64,000 nt of DNA from assembly GCA_023548195.1 (NCBI GenBank), contig JAJHZJ010000005.1:62001-126000 (forward strand). The letters run 5' to 3'. Of this stretch, positions 32,844 through 47,070 are shown piece after piece. The notes beneath the pieces were generated by a model. That model did no database searches. It was not told the origin of the DNA and worked only from the letters and a program-made list of their open reading frames with translations. The position numbers were made by a program, and so were the translations under genes. How positions within the stretch are numbered: the stretch's first letter is position 1; each line of letters starts with the position of its first letter. Source of the stretch: Bettongia penicillata ogilbyi. Lineage: Eukaryota; Chordata; Mammalia; Diprotodontia; Potoroidae.

Positions 32844-35085
32844 AAATCTCAGCTGAAATAGAATCAGTTCCAGGTGTTTTGCCATACGAAAGAAATCTAA
32901 CCTTTTCTTCATTTTGAATTTCATCTAGGGAAAGATTAACTTCAACCTGAGGCAAAATGTCATGGCTTCAGCATTAATTGATGTTGGCCTGTTTGAAACA
33001 ATATGAACGTTCTCAGTCCATCTCTCTGGGATCATGTTCTTATCACTAATCAATATGACACCATCAAAAGTGAGTAGTTGAGATGCACCATAGGTCTTTG
33101 TCCCATAAATATACTTCAGGCACCATAAAAGTGCTTTGGATTGTTCCTATCAGCATAAAACCGAATTTCCTGAGTCTTACTGAGCCAAGATCCCTGCATC
33201 TGTCTAAGCTTTGCTTGTACATTATTTTACTTTCTGCCTTTTTACAGATGGATGAAGTATCCTGATTGTTAATCCTATGGACTTCTAATTTTTCATTTAG
33301 CAACTTCTGAATTTCTCCATGATTTTTATCAAGCCAGTCTTGATATTTGTGAGTATTCTGATCCAGATAAACAAATGTAGTGCTATGCATCAGGTCTATG
33401 AAATCTATTCACTCTTTTTCTTTTCTAATGTTGTCAAATGAATGTTGGCTCATATTTCCCTCCAAATTAGCAACAAATTCCTACATCTCAGAGAAGAAGT
33501 CTAATCTGTTGACATTAATTTTTCTGGTAGTCATTTTGCCTTGTGGATGCTGCCTTTGTTGAATAAGAATATTTAGCTTGGAGAGGATAAATCTATGACC
33601 AGTCCAGCACTCAGTACCATGCACTGACTTTGTCACTTTCACATCCTGTTTGTCTTTCCTCATTACAATCACATGGTCTATTAACGGCTGGTGCTTGCTG
33701 TGAGGGTGCATCCACAACCTTTCATTGCATTTTGGTAAATGGAAGACAGTGTTGTTGTTGAGAAAGTTATGAGATGCATAAGTCTTCAGTAGTAAGTGAC
33801 CATTGTTGTTGTTGTTTCCAACTCCATTCCTCTCTAGGACTGCCACCTCTGGTAGTCTGAAATTACTTTAGCATTATAGTTACCCAGAATTATAACCTTG
33901 TCCTCTTTTGGCATATTGATGATAAGGGTCTCCAAATTTTCATGATGTTTTTCTTTGACCTCTTTTGTCATGATGGTAACATACATGTGATAGTAGCATG
34001 ATTGTCTTGCTGCAAATGACAATCACATTGACGTGAGCCTGTGATTTACTCGTTTTGGTAGCCATACAAACTTGTTAAATAGATTAGTTTTGGTTGCAAA
34101 ACCTACACCAGCTTCATGACTCTCTCCTTTACTGTGACGACTCCAAAAAAAATATCTATCATGGTCTTACTTCAGTAAGCTGCCCTTCATTTGTCAGCCT
34201 TGTTTCACTCAAAGCTGCTATTTGGATGCAATAATTACTGCGTTCTCTTGCAACAAAAGCTATTCTACTTTCAGGTCTGGATTTTGCATTGCATGTAAGT
34301 ATGAACAGATTCCATGTGCCAATGGTGATTGGAATCACCTTTGCAGATGCTTTTGCCCAATTTTTTTGTGTTTCTACTACTAAGTGGGATGCCCATATGC
34401 AGCAGTAATCCTGCCAGGGGTGGTTAAGCACCCAATTTTTAGGGCACCTTTTCTAGTCCCTTCCTCACATCAGGAGGGGAGAAGTCCAATCCTTAAAAGG
34501 ATGCTCAGGTACTCAGGAAGCTGCCAAATCCCACTGCTGCATCCAGTGATTGGACGACCCTTTCTCCTGGTCCACTTGTGTGCAGGATTGTCACTATAAT
34601 TTCTAGTGAATTTTCACCTGATGCTTTGTCACTTGCCTGTCATCACAGAACTTTGAGATAGGTAAAATGGTAAAATGATATGGGTGATATCTTTTGATCT
34701 ATGCACAAATTGGATTTTGTAAAGACAGAGCTGCATGAAGTTTCCTGCCTCCACTCTCTCCTCCATAGTCTTCATAGTCCTGTGGCAGGAGAGAATCAAT
34801 ATGACTGGTGGTGGCTCAGGATGCAATGGATGAACTTGATGATCTAACCAAGCTCCAAGTGCTCCATAATAACTGCTTCAGCTGCTTTCATGGTCATTGG
34901 AAAAATTTTTTCCTATCAGTCTGTTTCATCAGGGGAAGTTTGCATATGTTTGGTGTAGCCTCCCCCCTCAATTTACCAATGGGCTTGAGACCTCTCAGTT
35001 AGCCTCATCCTGATTTAGCCTATCTGCTGAAATGGTTATCCAGGGTGTGGCCATTTCACTTAATAAAGTTTCTTGGAGCTACATG
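32844..35085 (-). mobile_element. RTE-clade LINE: 5' region, APE-type endonuclease and start of RT, antisense
   Basis: On the minus strand, 34159-34431 encodes ITIGTWNLFILTCNAKSRPE and IAALSETRLTNEGQL, the endonuclease N-terminus with its catalytic Glu block. 33834-34022 holds KVIILGNYNAKV, a decayed GDFNA motif. 33481-33846 and 33064-33390 carry the linker before RT. Stops and frameshifts are frequent. The 5' UTR-like part (34735-35085) is related to 51750-52130. Its continuation lies at 29590-29977, beyond HAL1 copy C. RTE elements use endonuclease plus RT to copy themselves and partner SINEs. Confidence 0.8.
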
Positions 35086-38000
35086 TCAGTATTAGGTAGA
35101 CAGCAAAAGTGGATGATAATCCCTAAAAAGGTCTCAACAGCCTCCACTGATTTAATTTTTTTGAGCATAACTTCATCTGGGTTATTGTTGCCCTTCAGAA
35201 ATCCTATTCTAATCTCAAAAATTCCCTGTTCCAATTCCCATTGAGTTATTTTCAAATTTTTCCTTATCTTCAACACCGGTCAGACACCACTCAGGACTGG
35301 AGATTCAAGGAAAAGCAAAAGATAATCGTGTCTTCAAGGAGTTTATTGTAACATGTGATTATCCCTCCCATTCATAATACTTAGAGGAGATGTGACCTTA
35401 TTTACTGAAGTTAAAAACATTCTCCATGAACTCCTTCTGACTATTTTTTAGTACTTTAATCCAATCTCTCCTCTTGATGCTTTGATTACAAAATACAACT
35501 AATATTTCCTATTAACTGTGACATAAAGTCAAATTTTCTTTGTTTATTATTTGAGATTTTATTCTACATTCCCACTCACCTTATATTACTCCCTTTAATG
35601 TAGATTTTGGTGCACTCAGAGATGGTCCTCTGTCCTCTGCAGTCAACGGATCAGGCCATATACACACCTCTTACACTTTTATCACCTAAATGGAGGGCAG
35701 TAAATTGGAGGGAGAGAAACAACATCAGACCCCTTACTATAGGATATCTACTGCAATTAATTAACTTGTCTCACACCACTCCTATCTCTCACCTGGTAAG
35801 TAGATTTTCCAAAGATTCACTTTTTCCTTTATACAATAGTCACTATTCTTTTTTCTGGCAACATTTCTATTACCAATAATGAAAAAATACCCACACTTTT
35901 AAAGCTCTTAAACTACATCATTTAATTAAAAAAAACATTAATATTAATTACAAAGTAATGCTCACATTAACGGTAAGTAAGCATATCTAAACATAAGGAA
36001 ACTTGGGATTTATCTTCCTTTTCAGATAGAGAGAATAAGGGGCATTAAAACACTAGTCTATCTCTTTATAATTTCCTTGAATTTTTTAATACATTAATAG
36101 GCATGAGCCCAACCTATAGTTCAGGTTCTAAAAAGTGGAGTTAGATACCTCTGAAGTAGAGGGAGTCCCATCAAAGTGCACCGTCATTTCATCCTTATGT
36201 CCTTCATTTGCTCATCCTCCATGCAAATTTGAATATGCTCACTCTTTGACCCATCCTGGAGAAACTTCTTCTACCCTACACTCCTTTCTCCTGGTGCATA
36301 GCTTCCCACCATATCAAATTAAACAATTCCTTTTCAACTTACAGAACTTCAACTCGCACTATAAATTTTCCCTTCATCAGAGAACTATCACCAGTTACAC
36401 TCATAATTAAAAGGTAGTAGACAAACTGATTACTTAGCAAGGGGAAGGAATAATAAGAGGACAGCAAAGGTAGAAAGCTTTCAATATGAAGACAACACAA
36501 GCAAGGTCCCTAACTCCATGTCGTGAACTTAGGGGAAAATACGGACAAGAGTTAACTAAGAAAGATATGCCTAAATAGATGGAACTTCCAAACAATGAGA
36601 TCATAAATCAGTTTAACTGTACAGCCAGTACTTCAACATATGTGATCTTGTTTGTATGAACAATCTCTCTAATATTATAAACTACAATTCAATGATAGCT
36701 ATTTACTTTGTACTAGTTTTGTTCTTATTCTCAAATAAATCTTTCAGGTATGATATACTCTATATCCTGGAAACTCTTACACTACAGGGGAAAAGATAAT
36801 TGAAATGTCACTATCCTTTAATCTAGCATATGAATTTAAGTCCCTGCTGAAACCCTTATGCTTACTATTTCCAATATATTTTTAGCAAAGTTATATAGGA
36901 ATACTTTAAATATTTGATATATTTTCTACTCGAAAAAGTCCTACGAAGGAAAGGTTATTTATTAAGGACATATCAAAAGACCCTCGCTTACTTGTTAGTT
37001 ATAAATTGTTTTTTGCTAATGGGCCATTCATCAGGAGGTTCAAAAGTAGGTATCTTTCATTTTTTTTCATAAACTCAAGTTCAAGAAAAACGAAAAACCT
37101 ACATGAAAGAGCAGTTTCTCATTTTTTTCCGCTTTAATCATGTCACTATCAAAGACTTTAAAAGGCATAGATGATTTCTTCCTTGGGGTATACTTGAAGA
37201 GGGATTGTTAATTGTCTGGGTTGAATTTTGGTAGCAAGGTACATAGATTTTTTCCCTCCTTTTATGATAAATTAAAAATACTAATTGAAACTCATGGGAT
37301 ATATAGCAATGTTCATTATAGGAAATATCCTATTCTGTTCTGCATCTGTCTTCTTCGATTTAAAATAAGTGACCTCCTGATATTAAGTGTCTGACTCTCA
37401 AATCATTGCAGTGTGCACATTCTAGTTAGACAAACAGAAATAGGAGCAGGTTTCTATGGAAACAACATTGATGCACAATTACTGTGGTGGTCATAAAACA
37501 GCAATGTTTCTATTTGTGCTTATGTCACAGAAGATAATGTCACACATGAAGTTTCCTTTATCCATCTACAAAGGGCAAGTGTACAAAGATTCTGAGGATA
37601 TATTCAGCATAGAATATGAAGTTAATGTTTTTTTTTTTATTCTCAGAAAAGAAAGAAGCGAGGGTGATGACTGATGTAGTGATGCATTTGTAGCTGGAAT
37701 GACCTCACTGACTTGTTTGTAGCCATCTGTCCCTCACTGGTATCACTTAATATTTATTTGTAGACTCCAGTCCAGTATTCTTTGTTGGGATCAATTCTAT
37801 CTTTTTTTTTAAATAGTGTGTACAAAGTTTGAGGTTATTAATCAGCTCATTAACCAAACTTCTAAGTACTAGGATCTATAGTCTGACCTTGTGATTTGAG
37901 TCTTTACCTCATATCATAATTCCCCTTTCAGGACTGAATTTATTAACTTTTTTTAGTTACAGTCTTTGAGGCATATCCTGATTGAAATAGCTGATGCAAT

Positions 38001-38688
38001 TTCTCTATCTTTGAAAACCTCAAGTTTTCACCTACTCTGCCCTATCTTAGATTTTACACATCATTTGGCTTATGTTGTCCTTAACTTTCCCCTCTATCTT
38101 AACTCATATCAATTCCTTTCCTTTGTCCTAATATTTCATTTGCTAACTAAAGTTATTGTACCTTCAGTAACCAAGTAACTTAGGCTTTTCCTTTAATTAT
38201 GATTGTTGACTTTTGACTGATCCTGTGAATAAACCCATATTGCTCTAATTATGAAAATAATTATGAATTCTCAGCGTCAAATCATTCCTTAATACTTGCC
38301 AACTGCCTTCTATTAACTGTCTGTTATGTCATTCTTAAATAAACCAACAAAAATATTAACTTAATTTTGAGTCATTTTGATATTGGCCCCACTCAGTCCT
38401 TGATACCTTAGTGCCACGATTATTGCTCTACTACATTATGTTTGACATCTTATTAATTTCTTCTCTGATTAAAGAATAATAGTCATTTCTTTCACTTGCC
38501 ACTGAGAAAGAAACTTCACTTCACATCACTCAACTTTCCTTCATCAGGGAGATGCCATCAGTTACATTATATGAAAAGTTAGAAGATGGATTGACAACTT
38601 GACAAGGGAAAGAGTGACAAGTGGATGGCTAACATGGCATCCTCTCAGTGTTCAGGGAATGCAAATAAGATTTTCAAATCACTTATCA
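35086..38688. other. Longest stretch without a recognised element
   Basis: AT-rich sequence with no convincing coding region. A donor-like 'cacctggtaagtag' near 35800 and open stretches of 60-91 codons occur but have no recognisable protein content. Ancient, unrecognised repeats are possible. Confidence 0.4.
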
Positions 38689-38768
38689 GAAGAAGAACAA
38701 GAAGAAGAGGAAGAAGAAGAAGAGGAGGAGGAAGAAGAAGAAAGAGGAGGAGAAGGAAGAGGAGAGGG
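38689..38768. repeat. (GAA)/(GAGGAA) purine tract
   Basis: About 80 bp of almost pure purine on the + strand, imperfect GAA and GAG triplets. The acidic peptide it would encode is repeat translation. Confidence 0.9.
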
Positions 38769-40975
38769 AACTGACATTATTTTCTTTCAATCTCATGTAA
38801 TCTTTTGGGTGTATTTATCATTTCTCTGCAAATGACTCATCAATTTATGTGCATGGCTCTTTTTTTTTTAAATCTCTTCTATCAAACAAGTAGGCGGCAC
38901 TTCATTATTTATAAGTTCCCTTCTAGTTCAATGATTCTATGTAATCTACACATTTAGCTCTGAATTCTGTTTCCCAGACTACAAGACTGGATTTCCTTCT
39001 ATTTACTAATATTTCCAATCAGATAACTTACAACAATCTATAATTCAAAATATCATAATTAAACAAATTGTCTTTCCTATCCCCCTACATAAGCTTGAAG
39101 AAAATTCAGTGACAACTCAACAGCCTAAGAATCTATGTCTTTCATGGTCTATACCTGACTTTCTAGTCATATCTGTTATATTTTTATCGGTTGTATTTTA
39201 AATACAATATAAAATAAAACAGAAACAAAACAAATAGCAAAAATGTCCTCAAGTTTAGTCTGACTGTTTCTACTGAAGTTCATTCTTCTATTCATTCTTC
39301 AACATGCTGTTACTGCAAATGTCAACTATTAAATGATCACATATCTTCCTTTTTTTTAAAATCACAGTTAAAACATAAAATATTCTCCTCCCAAAGCCTT
39401 ATGTCAGAAGGATTCCCACTTACCATTCTTGACAGTGGAGTACCTATTGACAGGGAATTAATTTCTTCAAATATTTGGAAGGTTTGATATAAAACTTCAT
39501 CCTATCCCCAGAAAAATGTCCTTGCAAAGAGTTGAAGGTTGGACACAGATATTCCTAGCCTTACAGCTCTCTGAGCTTTCCATCTCAAATCTCAATACAA
39601 CCAGATATAAAGATTTTATTTCAGGCCCATAAATTTATCCAGTTGTAATTCCAAATACATGAATGTCTCACACCTATCCCAAGGACCTTCTTTATTTCTT
39701 TTATACTCCCTCAGAATGGAATGCCTTCACCCAGCTTTTTTGGTATATCCTATAATACTTCATGTAGTCCAATAAATTATGTGTGCTTATTTTAAGCACA
39801 CTGACAAAACATATATCTATACATTTATGTACGTATATATACACATATACGATATGTTTTATATTATGTGATGTGATATATTATATATAATAATATATAG
39901 TATGATGTAACATCACATGATGTATACATATAAAAATATGTATAAATACATTTATAATAAGCAATATATTTAAAAATTACTTGTGCATGCATAATTAATT
40001 TACCATTGAGCTAAGATATCTTGAGTATGCTTTTCATACTATCCCTAAAGGCAATGAGTCAAAAAATTTCTTAATAATAAAATTATTCTGCCATTTCTTC
40101 CCAAATAATTTTTGATAATCCAGACATTAAAAAAAAACCTTTCCCATATTAATATAAATGTTACGTGAAACCCTACATTTATTTTGGATGCAACTATTTA
40201 AATGTTTTACAGGGAAAGTTCTTTGTGAAAGCAATTGTATTATTTTACATCTAAGTTTTACTTGTACTTATATAAACAGTATGTAGAAACAATATGATGA
40301 AATAATATTATCATGGTATTGAATATTTTAGCTTAAAATCTGTAGAAAGCTTGGAAAGCTATTTTATCGTCAACATTAACTATATGTCAAGAAAATGACT
40401 TTTATTATTTTGAGCAGAAAGTGTAAATTTATATTTTCACTTGAAAAATCATCATTTGTTGGTATGACATAAAACTTGGAAAAAATGCAACACTAGTTCC
40501 GAGGATTTTAAACATTAACCTTTTAGTTTCTAGTAAATACATTTGAAAAGGTCAAAATTTGAATTGATTGCTTACTATAAGATATATTTACTAAAGGAAA
40601 ACTAGTTTCTAATTGCCTCAAAAAGGAGATATTATGCTTTTTTGAGTGACACCTGAGGAAATGAAATGTTATATATGAGTAATTGGCTGCTTTTTCTTTC
40701 AATAATCAGATGAGATGATACATTCTCTCCCCCTCCTATCATCAGTGATACACTCACTTTTGCCCATAAGGAAAACTATTTCTTTCGTTTTTTTTAATTT
40801 AAAAAAAAATTTGGATAAATATTAAAATTTAAATACATAAGAAAAAATATTATAAGCTTAAATATAAAAGAAATAAGAAAAAAACCTATCATGTACACAG
40901 CAGAACGTAGAAGAGAATTCAGAATATATAGCAATAACATCATTTCAAGAAAGTCTATATATTAAATTATTTGCA
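38769..40975. other. Unrecognised AT-rich sequence
   Basis: 'gttcccttctagttcaatga' (38906-38925) resembles a SINE 3' end. 39805-39965 is a very AT-rich tract of TATA/CATA variants. Nothing else is recognised. Confidence 0.4.
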
Positions 40976-41123
40976 TTATGTTGAAAGTTATCAATCTCTT
41001 ATTTGCTTCTTTGTATGTTTTCTTTTGCCCTCTGCTATACGTTTTTCCCTCCTTCCCCCAAATCACGACCCCAAGGCTTCAAATGAACATTAATATATTT
41101 CTATATAGTATTGATATATACAT

Positions 41124-41132
41124 ACACACACA

Positions 41133-41181
<49 letters not shown>
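41124..41181. repeat. (CA)n microsatellite
   Basis: CA repeat of about 58 bp with one TA interruption. Confidence 0.95.
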
Positions 41182-41183
<2 letters not shown>

Positions 41184-41579
41184 CCATATATAACAATATC
41201 CTTTCCGGAAAAGATACTACTCATAACCGTGTTTTTATGTTTGTGCCTGTATCTTTTTTTTTACCTCTCCTAACTCCTCTAATTTATGTCTCCCTGTTAC
41301 CTTGCCTTATTACTTAAACTATCCCACTCCAGCAGTCCCTCCTTTATCCTCTATTCCCTAAATTTAAACACCCTTTTGTAAACACCCCTTTGACTTATTC
41401 CATTCCCCTCCCTCCTAAAGCTCCCTTACTTATCCTCCCTTCCCTTAAATCTAAACTCTTCTAAACCCTTCTTTAAACCTATAACCTCAATCTCCCCTCT
41501 AAATATCCCTTCTTTATCCTCTTTCCCCTTTACATACACTTAGAGATTTTTTTTCCTTTTTTAATAGAAAACTTTTATA

Positions 41580-41582
<3 letters not shown>

Positions 41583-41648
<66 letters not shown>

Positions 41649-41651
41649 TTT
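41583..41651. repeat. (TA)n tract followed by poly(T)
   Basis: About 29 perfect TA units followed by 12 T. Self-complementary and able to extrude as a cruciform. Confidence 0.95.
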
Positions 41652-42549
41652 CCCTTTTCAACCCATTGCTATATGAAAGTAGGTTTTCAGAACTAACAGT
41701 CCTATCCTCCACCTAATTTCTCTATATTGGTTCTTCCCATTCCATGTCATTTATAAAAATATAATTACTCTTTTAGCAGTTATTGAATGGTTTTATTTTT
41801 TAAAGCCTTATCAATCTACTCCAATCTTTCTCATAAGTCAACTAATTACTAGCAAAAATCTTAGACACACATTTTACATTTTATGCACATAAAATATAAA
41901 CATTCTATCCTTATGCAATTTATTGCTATTGGTCATTGGTATATACCACATTTTTCTCTTGGCTCTTGTATGTCAGGTCTTTTAATGAGTTCAGGCTCTG
42001 TCTTTTCTTAAACAAAATCCTGAAATCTGATAGTGGATCAAATGTCCATTTGTTTTCATTCAGAATTGTGTTTAGGTTTGCTGGATGTGATATTTTCAGC
42101 CAGGTGTCCAATTCTTCTGTTCTTCAAAATATAATATTCCAAGATCCATGGCATCAATGTTCTCTTTTGTGTTACTAATTGTGGTATGATCATGAATAAA
42201 TTGTCTGCTTTCCCCTTGTTTCTTGTAATATTTTGTCCTTGTTCTGGGGGTTTGGGAATTTAATTGTAATATTTCTGCAAGTTTTCTTTGTAGGACCTCT
42301 TTCAGGAGGTGACTGGTGAATTTTTTTTCTATTTCTACTTTCCCCTCTTGTTCTGATATGTTGGGACAACTTTCTTTAATTATTTGTTGCATTATTTCAT
42401 CAAGACGATTCATTTTTATTTTATCAGAACTTTCAGGTGGTGCAGTGCTCTTATGTTTTCTCTTCTTGATCTCATCTTGAGATTCATTTTTTTTTCTTTT
42501 AAGATGCTTCACATTATCTTCTACTTAATTCATTCTTTCTCTCCATGAA

Positions 42550-42729
<180 letters not shown>

Positions 42730-44545
42730 CTTCTTCAGCTCTTATACCTTTACTGGCTGTCCCTTGCCCATTTCTGATTTTCAAAGAGTCATTTCCTCCT
42801 TTAAGATTTTGGGTTTCCTTCTTAACTGGTGCACATTCTCTTCATCACCCTTTTGTTTTTCTTGTATTATTATTTTTAAAAATTATTTCCTCAATCTGTC
42901 ACTTTATTTTTTAAGTTCTTCGATGAATTCCTTTTAGGCAGTTGACAATTTGACATTACTCTTTGGGGCAGAAGAAGGTTTATTAGCTTCAGAATCTTCT
43001 TCTGAAGATGAAGCTGGTCTTCTCTATTTCAATAATACCTATGCATGGTTGAATATTTTCTCCTTTGCCTGTGCATTTATTTTTTGTAATACTTTAATTT
43101 TTATAATCACCTTTAGTCTTGAGTATGGGCTAAAGTGCCCTTGATTTTTGACCTTCTTCAGTTCTCCCACCTAACCTTGAGAGAGACCTCCAGTCTCCTG
43201 TAAATGCCTACAGCAACAGAGTCCATGCCCAACTGCTTCTAAACTCAGCGTATACTGGTTTCTTCTCACAACTGTCACTTTCTGGCACAGCTGGGTCTAG
43301 TCTTCCTTTCCAGTAGAGTTTTCTTGCATCTTTCCTGACTTAGATGCTCACCTCCCCTCACTGATGCTGAGGTAAAAGTTGGTGTAATGGGGCAATGCAG
43401 CCCTCTCCCTCCCCCCAACCCAGCTAATCCCAGGGTTTGCCACTTTTTTTTTAAACAGCTTGCACAAAATGACAGAATGAAAGCAAGGTTTCAGCTGAGA
43501 TCTTTGACAAATTTCTTTTGGAGTGGCAGAATACACTAAGAGACAGAGTGTGGAGATTTTAAGCCCAGGATACTGCAGAAAGTCAACAGGCACAAACTCT
43601 TACATCAGAATGGGGAAGTACAGAGCTCATAGGTTATGCTAGCACAGATTCAGCCATAACTAAATGGTAATGTAAGCCGGCTGTCTGAGTCACCAGCTGC
43701 AGTGCCAATTCTCAAACTTCTCAGCACAGGATGGGAATCTGGCAGATTTGGATAAGAAAGAACAGCAGGGTCCATGACAGCAGCAGCAGCGACTTCTGGG
43801 GCTATCAGACCAAAGGCTAAATCTTTAAAGTTGCCTATTTAATACTTGAGAATTCAGTAGTCAAAATTCAGAGAAAACTGTAAGTGTTCTGATCATCACT
43901 TGTTGACTTTGAAGGAAACAGAAAATATTGTCCCTGGAAAAATCCTGAAATAAGGAATCAGCAAAAAGTTACAGCAGTCTTTGAGCACAGGAGGATAGGG
44001 AAATTGAAAAGAAGGCTCCCTGTTGATGTGGCTGAAGGGGATCAGTACAAGACAGGAGGCATCCCAGGAAATTCCAGCTCAGTGGACCAGCAGGAGATGC
44101 TGAGTCTCAGGGATGTGGGGCTGGTATGCAACAATACTAGGACCCCAGGCATACCTTACAACAGCGAGGGGAATTGAGCAGACACCAGTGTAGATGGGAG
44201 TCCACCAGGCTCTGTGCCTGCCTCTGCTCTGGCACAGCCTTAGTGGAGGTGGAGACCTCCTGTGGTCAGACCAACCCTCACCCATACCTTGCACTGCAAA
44301 ATTCAGTGTATTCTTGGAGAAACTCAGAAATACTTCACCTGACCTCAGCCTTAACACAAACCAGTCAGCTCAACACAAGGTAAGCTACAACACTAGGTAA
44401 CTTCTTGCTTGCTGACAGAACCAGAGTCCACAGTATGCTAAGTCAGTAACTATGTTTCTAGCTCCCAGAACAAGAAATGTGGGACAGAATCCCCCATACC
44501 CTAGAAGCAGAGATTCACTATAAAACCAGGAAAAAGGCCATCACC

Positions 44546-45555
44546 ATGAGTAATAAGCAAATTGGAAAAGCAAATACCATTTTCACAAAAGCAAATACAA
44601 ATTCACAAGAGAACAGCATTGACACTATAAACACATATGAAACCTTAAAATGGAATTTCAAGTGGTTGCAAGCCCAAAAAGAATTTTTGGAAGAGCTTAA
44701 GATGTATGTTAAAAGTCAAATTGGAGAGATAGAAGAAAAACTGGCCAATGGTTTTAAGAATATAATTGAGCAAGTGAAAAAATAATACACTGAAGAGAAC
44801 AGCTCTTTGAAAGTAAAATTGGTTAAATTTATAAAGAGGTATAAAAGCTAACTGAAGAAAACAATTTGTTAAACATTGGAATTGGGGAAGCAGAAGCTAA
44901 CGACTCTATGGCAAATCAAGAATAAGTCAAAGAAAATTTAAAGAATGAAAAAAATAGAAGAAAACATAAAATATCTCATTGGAAAAACAATGGACCTGGA
45001 AAATAGTTCTGGGAGAGAAAATCCACTGGAAAGCCATGAGGGAAAAAGAGAATGAATAGTATCTTCCAAGAAATCATTAAGTAAAACACCCTGAGTTCCT
45101 AGATTCAGAGAGCAAAATAGTCATGGAAAACATCTACTGAACACCTCCTGAAAGAGATCTCAAATTGAAAACCCCAAGGAATGCTATTGTCAAATTAAAG
45201 AATAGTCAGGTCAACGACAAAATACTTCAAACAGCTAGAAATAAATAATTCAAATACTGAGAAACTACTGTCGGGGTCACACAAGATCACATGCAGTTTC
45301 TACATTAAATTATCAGAGAGACTGGAAAATAATATTTTGTAAGGCAAAGGAACTTGGGTTGCAACCAAGCATCAATTACCCAGCAAAATTAACGGTATTC
45401 TTTCAGACACAGGGTGGACATTCAATCATGTAAAGGATTTCCATACCTTCCTGATGAAAATGCCAGAGTATAATAGAAAATGTGATCTTCAAACAAAGAC
45501 TGAAGAAAAGCATGAAAAGATACACAGGAGAAAAGAAAGAAAAAATGTTGTTTAA
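44546..45555 (+). pseudogene. Old L1 ORF1 remnant
   Basis: It starts MSNKQIGKANTIF in a frame open to 44785. A coiled coil follows (QKEFLEELKMYVKSQIGEIE). Then nucleotides matching the family's 'ctcattggaaaaacaatgg', 'gaaagccatgagg' and 'ctcctgaaagagatctcaaa' landmarks mark the RNA-binding and C-terminal parts, with many stops and frameshifts. Confidence 0.65.
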
Positions 45556-46090
45556 CATGAACATACTATTTGCATCCCTGTATGGGAGGATGATACTTGT
45601 TAATCTTGAGAATTTTATATTTGCTATGACATTTACAAAGGATATACATAGATAGAGGATATGGGCATAATTTATCTGATATGATTCTAAAAAACCAAAT
45701 TAAGGGCTGGAAAGGGATTTTAATAGGGAAGAGGAAAGGAGGAGTAAGAAAAGGGCAAATTACATCACATTAAGAGGCACAAAAATATAATATAGTAATG
45801 GGAAAGAAGGGAGGGAGATTAGAATTGTTTGAGCTTTACTCTCATCTGATTTGGTTCAAGGAGGGAATAACAACTTGATAAGTAGAGAAATCAAACTTAC
45901 CCTACAGGCTGTAGGAGAAAAAAGGCAAAAGAAAAGAGAGGGGTGGATAGAAGGGAGGAAAGAAGTAGTGATAGAAAAGGGAAAGGAAAGAGTGTGGGAC
46001 TGAGAGAAGGGAAGGAATGCAGATGGAGATAGTGGTCAAAAATAAGATTTTTGAGGAGGAGAAGGGTGAAGGAAAAAAATAAAATCGTAA

Positions 46091-47060
46091 ATGGGGGAAA
46101 TATTGGAGAGAAAAGTACAGATAATAATCATAATTGATAATGTGAATAGGATGAAGTGTCCCATGACACTGAGATGGATAACAGAATGTATTAAAAATAA
46201 TAATCCTACAAAATGTTGTTTAGAAGAAAAACATTTGAAACAGGATACACAGCGGATGGAGAGTAGAATGTATTATGTTTCAGCTGAAGTAAAAAAAAAA
46301 AGAGGGTTCACAATACTAATTTCAGACAAAGCAAAAATAGACCTAATATAAGGAGATAAGGCAGGAAGCTATATCCTGCTAAAAGATACCACAGTAATAT
46401 CAGTACTAAACATATCAGCACCAAGTGGTAAAGCATCCAAATTCTTAGAGGAGAAGTTAAGAGAGTTAGAGGATAAAATAGAAAGCAAACCTGTAGTAGT
46501 GGGAGACCTCAACCTCCCCCTCTCTGAACTTAATAAATCTCACCTCGAAATAAACAAGAAAGAAATTAAGGTGGTGAATAGAATTCGGGGAAAGGTAGAT
46601 ATGATAGAATTCTGGAAAAAAATTGAATTTGGATAGAAAGAAATATACCTTTATTCTCAGAAGTACATGGAACATACACAAAAACTGACAATGTCCTAAG
46701 GAATAAAATCCTCACAATCCAGTGCAGAAAGCAGAAATTGTCAAAATGTCTTTTTCTGATGATGACACAACAAAATCATACATAATAAAAGTCCTCGGAA
46801 AGATCGCTCAAAAAATAATTGGAAACTAAATACTCTAGTCCTAAAAAATGAGTGGGTCAAACAACAAATCATAGAAACAACCAATAACTTCATTCAAGGG
46901 AATGACAATAATGAAAAAAAAACACCTAAAACTTATGGGATGCAGTGAAAGTAGTTCTTAAGAGAAGTTTTATATCATTGAGTGCTCACGTAAATGAAAT
47001 AGAAAAAAGAGAAAATCAATTAAAAGGGCATGAAACTGCAAAAAAAAAACTAGAAACGGA
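46091..47060 (+). pseudogene. L1 ORF2 endonuclease-domain remnant
   Basis: The frame at 46091-46351 gives RWITECIKNNNPTKCCLEEK and GFTILISDKAK. Next come codons for KPVVVGDLNLPLSE (the G-D-F-N-type catalytic motif of the APE-like endonuclease) and, later, AVKVVLKRSFISLSAHVNEI, a region before RT. Stops separate these blocks. The nicking activity needed for insertion would be lost. Confidence 0.65.
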
Positions 47061-47070
47061 AAAAAAATTG

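Larger units (their letters stand above)
43560..47070 (+). mobile_element. Older L1 copy, sense: 5' UTR, ORF1, inter-ORF region, ORF2 endonuclease
   Basis: The order is 5' UTR (to about 44545), ORF1 remnant (44546-45555), a purine-rich segment (about 45560-46080), then ORF2 endonuclease coding (46091 to about 46700) and the start of the region before RT. It ends near 47070 without the RT domain or a normal L1 3' end, so it is 3'-truncated. Such truncation suggests a later deletion, since target-primed insertion usually truncates the 5' side. It is highly decayed. Confidence 0.65.

Noticed and set aside
35607..35879. A 90-codon frame with a donor-like GTAAGT near 35800, as a possible host exon
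   Set aside because: No matching acceptor, no recognisable domain and no neighbouring exons. An isolated donor motif is expected by chance.
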